64,000 nucleotides of DNA from Jaapia argillacea MUCL 33604 (taxonomy: Eukaryota; Basidiomycota; Agaricomycetes; Jaapiales; Jaapiaceae), in assembly GCA_000697665.1 (NCBI GenBank), contig KL197724.1:762695-826694 (forward strand). Direction: 5' to 3'. Shown here piece by piece: positions 57,611 through 64,000 of the stretch (its first letter is position 1; the number at the start of each line of letters is the position of its first letter). Both the position numbers and the translations under genes were made by a program. The notes beneath the pieces were generated by a model that had not been told where the DNA came from, searched no databases, and saw only the letters and a list, made by a program, of their open reading frames with translations.

Positions 57611-60600
57611 ATGGCTGACACCATCCGTTTACCCTGGGTATATGACTATCTAGTTACCGTAGGACAGACTTATGGTGGAAATCTCTCGAATGTACCGACT
57701 CAGGCCAAGAAGAAGAAGGTTCAACTCATCGAGGTAAGCATCCGAGCAGGGGTGAATTAAATGAGTGCTAATTAGCTTTTGAAAGTTTCTCACTTACCAG
57801 GAAGGCGAAGAAGACAGCAACATTTGGGCTATTATATCGGACAAGACAAATACCATCCCTGTCCGATTTTCCGCCACAGCATTATCTGAGTACCGCCGGT
57901 ACGTTTTTGCCAGAATCTGCTACATCAGTACTGTTTTTGAGGGCGGTCCTCGAGTCATCAGAGACGTTGGCCCTGAAGGGAAACGTCTTACAGAGCGCAA
58001 AAATGCCGCTGTGTCAATCAAGATTTTTCGACCTATCTTCACCCGGGTTCCTTTGGGCAATAATGTGACAGGGTTATCGAAAGAACCCAGACTAGCTCTT
58101 GATATTGACTACGTACAAGTGATTGGAAGTGATGGTGAGGCTCGATGGGGTGATCCCGTTGACGTCGGACAGAGGGATAAGGTCAGTAGGTGGACCGACG
58201 GACTGAGACGAGACGGTGGTGCTGGGTAAGACCTTCAATCTTCAGCGGAACCCTCTGATTGACACTCTCCCAAAAGAAATGTTCTCAAGCTTGAGAAAGA
58301 GCAAGAAGAAGCATCGGCAGAACCTGCTCCCGACGACCTGCCCAAATGGCCAGTTCAACCCGAGATTACGAAACATATTGTCACGACCAGCCCTCAAAAG
58401 TCAAAACCCCAGGTGGCGAAGAAAACGATTTTACCCCCGTCGAAGAAGGAACTATCCCCCGGCGTGGACTCTGAAAAGGCGATGTTCGAACGGGAACGGC
58501 GTAAAAAATGGGGTGTGGGTTGTCTTCTTTCCTCTCGGATAGCTGCCGTCTGATATTTCTTCCCCCTCTGGTAGTTCCTGAATGGAAACAATTGGTGGCA
58601 ATACGCTCACATCCCGGCAGACAAAGCAGAGGAACTGAGAAAACTCCTTAGTAGGTCCAAGTCTGATCAGGTTTTTATCTCCTGATCCCATTTCCCACAA
58701 GGTATCTCCATTGCGCGGCCCCTGCCCTCCATCGTCCCTGAGTCTGTCGATGCATCTACCATCGCCCTACCCTCCCCAGGTGGGGATAAGCCAATTACCG
58801 TCGACTCCCCTCAGACGCCTGTGACTCCGCCCAGTCAGTGATAGCCTTAGGTGTCTTCTGAATACTATTGACCGATCACCCATACAGAACGTCGCGGTGT
58901 CCTCGATCTGCCATCCAGTTCCCCGGTCCCGGAGCTTTCACCCAAAGAGCCTCGACAAACGACTCCATCAAAGTCTGAATGGGTCCCATCTGATGTGGAG
59001 GACGCCAACGCGATGGACTGCGACTTGCCTGAACCTGACTCGGAATCGGCCCTAGAGGAAGACCGGCGAAAGCACCTATCTCACCGTTACCGCAAGTTGG
59101 TTGACGAGGCCGTCCCGAATTCCCTGGCTCCTGACGCTATTGGTGACGAGGATATTTCCATGCCAGCTCAACACGGTACCGACACCTCTCGTACGACAGC
59201 CCCAACTCCTGGCCAAGGACCCGATTTGCTAGCCCCAATATCATCTTTACCCACTGCCGTTCCCTTGGAGAGTCCCCTTCGAACAGCGGAGCTCAAATCT
59301 GAGCCCATATCGTCAAATGTTTGTGTTGCCACGCCCCTCACCCTCGCAGCCCCGACTCCAGCACAGCGCCCCAGAGTCCGCCAATCTTCTCCGCCAATAT
59401 TTCATTCTTCTCGTCAGCGGTCTCCGCCCCAGATATCCCATCAATCTCACCCCTCGTCTTCTCCGCAACTGGTGTCTTCCTCCCAACCAATATTCCCCAT
59501 TTCAACCCGCAAAATACCTCCCAGAAAAGTTCCTCGACCTCCTCCTCCCTCCTTTCCCCCTGGAGGTGCTACTGGACCCGGTCGAATATTGGTGCCCAAT
59601 TCTGATACTTCAGGTACTGCGTCGCAAGGCCAGTCACAAAGCCAGAGCCAAAGTCAAGGCGATGATAGATCGAACATGCTCCAGTCTCTGTACTCGCAGC
59701 GATACCCTGCATCGCAGGCATCGTCACAACCCCAGGCTCCATCCCAGTTGCCTTTGCCTGAGGATACATCCAAGCCCGTCCGTGCTGGCACGAATCGTCG
59801 TCCCCAAGACCCTCCTGATACGGAGTACGATGGCGATCTTTCGCAGCCCCAATCTCCAAGGGTTTCTCAAGATCAAGATCAAGCCAGCCCGCCAGAAGCG
59901 CCCTTACAGGTCTCTGAAATCAAGTCCGTTAACAGCATACATACGAGAGGCGAGACCCTTGAGGATGCCCTTGTCATTGTCCAAGGGCCTGCTGAGGCAC
60001 TGAATGAAAGCATCGAGATGGTAACCGGCCACGGTCCAATAGAGATCGAAGAACAAGTTCCGGCCCCACCTCCATCCAAGCGCCTTCGTGCGATCAAGGC
60101 CATCGCTGACACCCTTTCCGCTGACGACGAAGCTACCGTCTCGGCTCTGGAGAAGTCGACGAAACAGCAGGGTTCAGTCAATCTTGATTAATCTTCGTCT
60201 GGCTCCCAACTAAACTCTGTTCTGAACAGGTTCGAAGCGGCGACGCTCCCCAGCATACCCCGGTGTTGCTGCTTCGGCGCATCGGCCCAACACTGGTTCT
60301 TCCCGGGCCCCTCCTGTAGTTTCCAGTGAAGGTTCGACTGATCGCGTCCTACCGCCCAAGCCGAACGTGGCGATGGGCTCCAAACACACCCACGGGCTTC
60401 GCCAGCATCCCATTCCCCATATCTCCTTCGCTGAGTTGGGAAGGTCCAGTCGTCGCTCATCTGTGGTACTGGGACGAACCGATGTGCCCTCCCCACTGCT
60501 CCAGCCACCGCAACCTCAGCGATCGAATTCCGCGTCTAGCAGTGGCAGCGGAAGTAACGGCACGCAGTCAATCGGTACTAGGTCGAGCACTCAACATGAC

Positions 60601-61299
60601 GCTAAAGCCTGGGCGAAGCCGAGTTTTATGCTCGCAGGGAACGACGCAAAGTTGAGAGAGACTCCAACCTTGACTGGGGAAAAAGTACGACCCATGAAAA
60701 GGAGGCAATCCGAAGTGTCGACGAGCACTGACGGAGGTCCTGCTTCCAAGAAGCGAAAACTTGTCCGCCGGACTTCTCACAACTCACGAGGTTCCCGCTC
60801 TTCGGATTCCTTGGCGACGAAATGGGGAGGAACCATCGTCTATGATCCATCCCTCGTTACTGAACCTCCCGCCTATGATCACAGCGCGTCGGCGAGTCTG
60901 AGGCAGGACACAGGTGAACTCGATTCGGACAACGCCCTCTCACGCCGGAAAGAGGAACGGGGTGGTGAGCGAGCACGGAAGTCGAGGAGTATCCGGAAGG
61001 TTCCTGTTCCGCTGAGTCGCTCTTCGACTCCTGTACCTGCGCCGCCGCCGGCCCATATATCACAGGCACCGGAGGCTTCCACTACAAATATCGACAAGCG
61101 TAATACCCTCCCACCTGACAACGACGAGTCCAGGCGAGGTGGAACGGCAAAGGACTCGTCTGGAGAACGCCCAGCAGAGAAGTTGCACGGCTATCGAGTA
61201 TCCTTCGCTCCCACCGACGACAGCGTGCTTCCGCGTGCCTTCACCACCCAGCAAGTCATTGACATGTTAAACTTGATTTGCGAGACAAGGATGCGATAG
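57611..61299 (+). CDS. Putative shelterin TPP1/Est3-fold protein
   Basis: Exons 57611-57733, 57801-57898, 57962-58225, 58277-58512, 58621-58650, 58702-58833, 58888-60171, 60230-61299; 1078 aa. The N-terminal 170 residues look like the OB fold of TPP1/Tpz1/Est3: LPWVYDYLVTVG, KVQLIE, IWAIISDKTNTIPVRFS, RLTERKNAAVSIKIFRPIF, LALDIDYVQVIG, EARWGDPVD. In this family the OB fold recruits telomerase and the C-terminal parts bind Pot1 and other shelterins. The remaining 900 residues are disordered, with Ser-Gln repeats (SQGQSQSQSQSQ) and many Ser/Thr-Pro sites, ending in a short ordered block (GYRVSFAPTDDS; RAFTTQQVIDMLNLIC). Exon 5 is only 30 nt, after a 108-nt intron. The family call rests on pattern memory. 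Confidence 0.6.
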
Positions 61300-61556
61300 A
61301 ACTTGAACAAGACTTCGAGTGCATGGACCACTAGTATATCTGTCGTCCCTTGCTTCGTGCGAGCGAGAGGCGGACGTGAATTAATCATAACCTATGTTCT
61401 AACGAATGATACATTCCGAACCTCATTGTCGAGTATAAAGATACATTGATTGCTATTGCTACGAGCAAATTATGGGATATATATGCTTAAATTGTCTACG
61501 GCGACGAATTAATGAACTGCACGGTACCATGAACATCGAGAGTCATTCGTGAATCG

Positions 61557-64000
61557 TCAATATGCAACGGCTGCGAATGGGTCATTTGTTCTACGCTTGC
61601 CAGATGGAGTGGAAGGGTTCGTGAGCGGTGCCTGATCGTCGTCAAAAGGTGTAGCAAAGGGGTCGACCGCGAGAGAGGTATGTCGGGTGTGCGTCGTGGT
61701 CAGAAGTCGTGTGACAGGAACAGTAGACTCAGGGGGCCCGCCCTGAGACTGGGAAGGATCACGCTTGTGCTTTGTAGATACAGCGGGAACGGATGGATTA
61801 CGCTTATGTCGGTCATAAGGGGGAGCGAGAGATTGCGACGCCGGAGGAGAAATGACAGAGTGGTAAGCCCACGGTTGAGCTGGATGTGGCAACAGTTCGC
61901 CTGAAACTCCCCGATCGACGAAACCATGATGAAGGGGGATAGGGAAGGGGGGAGGAGCTGGCTCGGTATTCTGCGTGCTTGGAAGGATGACAGTGGATGA
62001 ATCATACATCGACTCCACGTCTAACGGTACACTCGCCTTTCGGCGGGAGTTCAACCGAAGAGGAGGAACAGAAGGGACACTCTTCTTGGCAGGCAGAAGA
62101 CTGTTCACCCAAGGCCTACGAGGGGGGTTTGGTGAGATTGACCAAGCGGAGGTCGGGCCCAGATCAGCGGAAGTAGCCTCAACAGCCGGCAGTCCATCCT
62201 GTGATCTAGGAGAAGCCCTTTCTGTCGAGATAGTTAGGTTGGCGCGAGATCGTTCCCGTATGGAGCCTGTTTCGCTGCTCGTGTCCACGCGATCCACCTG
62301 TGGCTTGCGCCAGAACATTCCAGTCATCCTCTTCATCCAGAACGCTGGTGGTCTACCTTCGGATTGAGGAACATCGGGTACCACCGTAGCATTCTCTTCG
62401 TCGGGAACGAGGATTTCCTTGCCCATCGCTTTTCTCCCGATCCCCGTCAGCTTCTTGGGACTCTCCTTTTGGACGGCGGGGGCAAGGCCTGCTTCTGATC
62501 GAGAACCATGGTCGAAGAAACTGTCCCAGCTCTTCTCAAACTGCGGTCGCAGTGAGTTGAGTGGATGGTTGCCGCGGCTCTCTTTCCTCCGGTGGCCAGA
62601 AGGATCATCGAAGACGATGGGTGGTGCTTGCGAAAGCAGGAGAGGATTGAAACCTGGAGACGTCATGGGTGTGAAGTTGGGAATATCCACTTTCTCCCCC
62701 ATCCCCCCTTTCTCACCGTCGCTTGCCCCTCGGAATCCGGATTGAAACGGGTCCACAGCGATACCGTCCCTGCTCGCTTTCCTCCACCTTCTTCTCCTGT
62801 AAGCCTCCAACAAACCCCGGCCGTACGAGTGCCAAAAGACAACGCCGAGAGCCATCAAGACCACTACACCCCAAATACCCAAAAACACACCGAACATGAT
62901 GCGCTCTTTCTTCAAAGAGGCCACATAGGTATTGATCAATCGCCCAACCAAACCCTCCTTGTCCGTCGTCCCTCCGCCAATGGCAGCCGCGGAGATGGGC
63001 TCAACGGCTTCGTTGACGTCGGCGGGAGATAATACCAAGACGCTCTCATTGACTCGAGGAACATTGATGTTCAAGTTTTGCTGCAAGAACGTCAACGCCT
63101 CTTCTAGTGCATCCACCTTGCTTCCGAGGAAGCACTTGATGAACGTCTGGATGGGATCATTCAGGATCGTACCATTGAAAACTGTGGCAACTCCATTCTG
63201 GATATCGTCGTAAAACGTCACGAGGGTGTCGTTGAGGGTAGATGTGGTGATGTTAACCCAGCCAAACAATCCGTCGTTGATCGATGACTGTACAGTGTCA
63301 ATGTGCCCATTGATGGTATTCGCGTATGCGGCTGATTGATTGAACATGGAGTTGTTGATGGACGTGGCAATCGTGTTTGAAAAGTCCGTGATGGACGCAG
63401 CTGCCTGTGCCTGGTACTTTGCCTCGAGGGGTCCGATAGCGAGGAGTTGGAGTTCGACCGAGAGGAGGCCGAAGAACCCAATGAGAAAGCATGCAAGGGC
63501 GGGTGGGTGAAAGACGTAGTGGAAGAACCACTGAAGATTGGTATGCTGCGACGGTGTCAACCTCAACAACCTCTGAAGAGCGTTGGAGATGCGAGTCAAG
63601 AGCGGGTGTGCCAAACTCGCTTGGAGGAGCATGAGGTTATGATCGCTGAGCTGGACGGTTGGAGTGACAGATGTGCTGGAATGGTAGAGCGTGGGGTCGG
63701 TGATCCATGCCCTGCGCGTGTTTTCCAGATGGTTCTGGAGACAGCGCCATTTGTACCACTCCAAGAAGCAGTTACCTGCTAAAAGGAGGAGGGCGAGAGC
63801 GACGATGATGACGATGCCGATGGTAGTCGCCTTGACGAGGTCACGACCGAGATCATCGACGACAGATGTATCGAGGCCGTCGCAGAATGTGAGGGTGTTC
63901 TGAGCCGGGACTGGCAGAAACGATACATTGAATGAAAGCCCAGTGAACGTCTGGTTAATATCCGCCTTCACGGCCTCGAAAGGGGTGTCGATGCTATTGG
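61557..64000 (-). CDS. PRM1: Plasma membrane fusion protein PRM1 (5' end off window)
   Basis: The open minus-strand frame runs from the window edge to the stop at 61557, 814 codons visible. PRM1 promotes membrane merger when mating cells fuse. Readable features from the edge: INQTFTGLSFNVSFL and CDGLDTSVVDDLG (extracellular), a membrane span (IGIVIIVALALLLLAG), a cytosolic loop with HNLMLLQASLAHPLL, a span (ALACFLIGFFGLLSVELQLL), a second extracellular loop with many N-glycosylation sites and FIKCFLGSKVDALE, and a last span (FGVFLGIWGVVVLMALGVVF). The remaining 400 residues are a Ser/Pro-rich cytosolic tail, much longer than in yeast. The first codons of the gene lie beyond base 64000. Confidence 0.9.
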   Translation of the reverse strand, partial: NSIDTPFEAVKADINQTFTGLSFNVSFLPVPAQNTLTFCDGLDTSVVDDLGRDLVKATTIGIVIIVALALLLLAGNCFLEWYKWRCLQNHLENTRRAWITDPTLYHSSTSVTPTVQLSDHNLMLLQASLAHPLLTRISNALQRLLRLTPSQHTNLQWFFHYVFHPPALACFLIGFFGLLSVELQLLAIGPLEAKYQAQAAASITDFSNTIATSINNSMFNQSAAYANTINGHIDTVQSSINDGLFGWVNITTSTLNDTLVTFYDDIQNGVATVFNGTILNDPIQTFIKCFLGSKVDALEEALTFLQQNLNINVPRVNESVLVLSPADVNEAVEPISAAAIGGGTTDKEGLVGRLINTYVASLKKERIMFGVFLGIWGVVVLMALGVVFWHSYGRGLLEAYRRRRWRKASRDGIAVDPFQSGFRGASDGEKGGMGEKVDIPNFTPMTSPGFNPLLLSQAPPIVFDDPSGHRRKESRGNHPLNSLRPQFEKSWDSFFDHGSRSEAGLAPAVQKESPKKLTGIGRKAMGKEILVPDEENATVVPDVPQSEGRPPAFWMKRMTGMFWRKPQVDRVDTSSETGSIRERSRANLTISTERASPRSQDGLPAVEATSADLGPTSAWSISPNPPRRPWVNSLLPAKKSVPSVPPLRLNSRRKASVPLDVESMYDSSTVILPSTQNTEPAPPPFPIPLHHGFVDRGVSGELLPHPAQPWAYHSVISPPASQSLAPPYDRHKRNPSVPAVSTKHKRDPSQSQGGPPESTVPVTRLLTTTHTRHTSLAVDPFATPFDDDQAPLTNPSTPSGKRRTNDPFAAVAY

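Overview
The window is nuclear DNA from a basidiomycete fungus, most likely a tremellomycete (Cryptococcus/Kwoniella-like relative). The reasons are dense protein genes broken by many introns of about 48-70 nt, GT-AG borders with short branch-point tails, gene spacing of a few hundred bp, and gene families typical of such yeasts (BTA1, PRM1, LIM-RhoGAP, a TPP1-like OB protein). The species call is inference. Exon models were built by hand from splice signals, and each complete model sums to a whole number of codons with a start and stop. No transposon, retroelement or CRISPR array was recognised.

Layout. 1-2480 (-): ELL elongation factor, 3' end off the window. 4340-7417 (+): betaine lipid synthase BTA1. 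7576-8732 (-): KTI12. 8887-8970 (-): intron-containing tRNA-Gln(CTG). 9061-10909 (+): BTB protein. 11165-16442 (-): LIM/coiled-coil/C1/RhoGAP protein. 18396-19703 (-): RNA polymerase I subunit RPA43, divergent from PAM16 (19898-20638, +). 21062-22168 (+): PHS1 hydroxyacyl-CoA dehydratase. 22782-24799 (+): PSR1-type phosphatase. 25942-28903 (-): unrecognised membrane plus coiled-coil protein. 28904-32370: gene-poor, with a three-unit tandem repeat. 32371-33771 (-): GH16 glucanase gene with one in-frame stop. 34263-36780 (+): SHIPPO/HMMR-like coiled-coil protein. 38049-39167 (+): bZIP factor. 39931-41010 (+): thiamine pyrophosphokinase. 41898-43462 (-): RAD23. 43745-45633 (-): mitochondrial PPR protein. 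45846-48217 (+): RAD21 cohesin. 48595-50865 (+): LRR protein. 51298-52120 (+): ARF6. 52559-53896 (+): mitochondrial-type cysteine synthase. 54922-55726 (-): unrecognised 205-aa membrane protein. 57611-61299 (+): putative TPP1/Est3-fold telomere protein. 61557->64000 (-): PRM1 fusion protein, 5' end off the window.

The genes are mostly housekeeping (transcription, tRNA modification, protein import, very-long-chain fatty acid synthesis, cohesion, repair, cofactor synthesis) and do not form a pathway cluster. The less ordinary observations are start-codon-only first exons in PAM16 and RAD21, frequent splice donors with C at +3 (GTCAGT and kin), a probable GC-AG intron in the BTB gene, a nonsense codon in an otherwise intact GH16 gene, a 22-bp perfect palindrome centred on CACGTG upstream of the TPP1-like gene, a diverged tandem repeat, a small intron-containing ORF behind a TATA box near 17.8 kb, and two membrane proteins that I could not place in a family.
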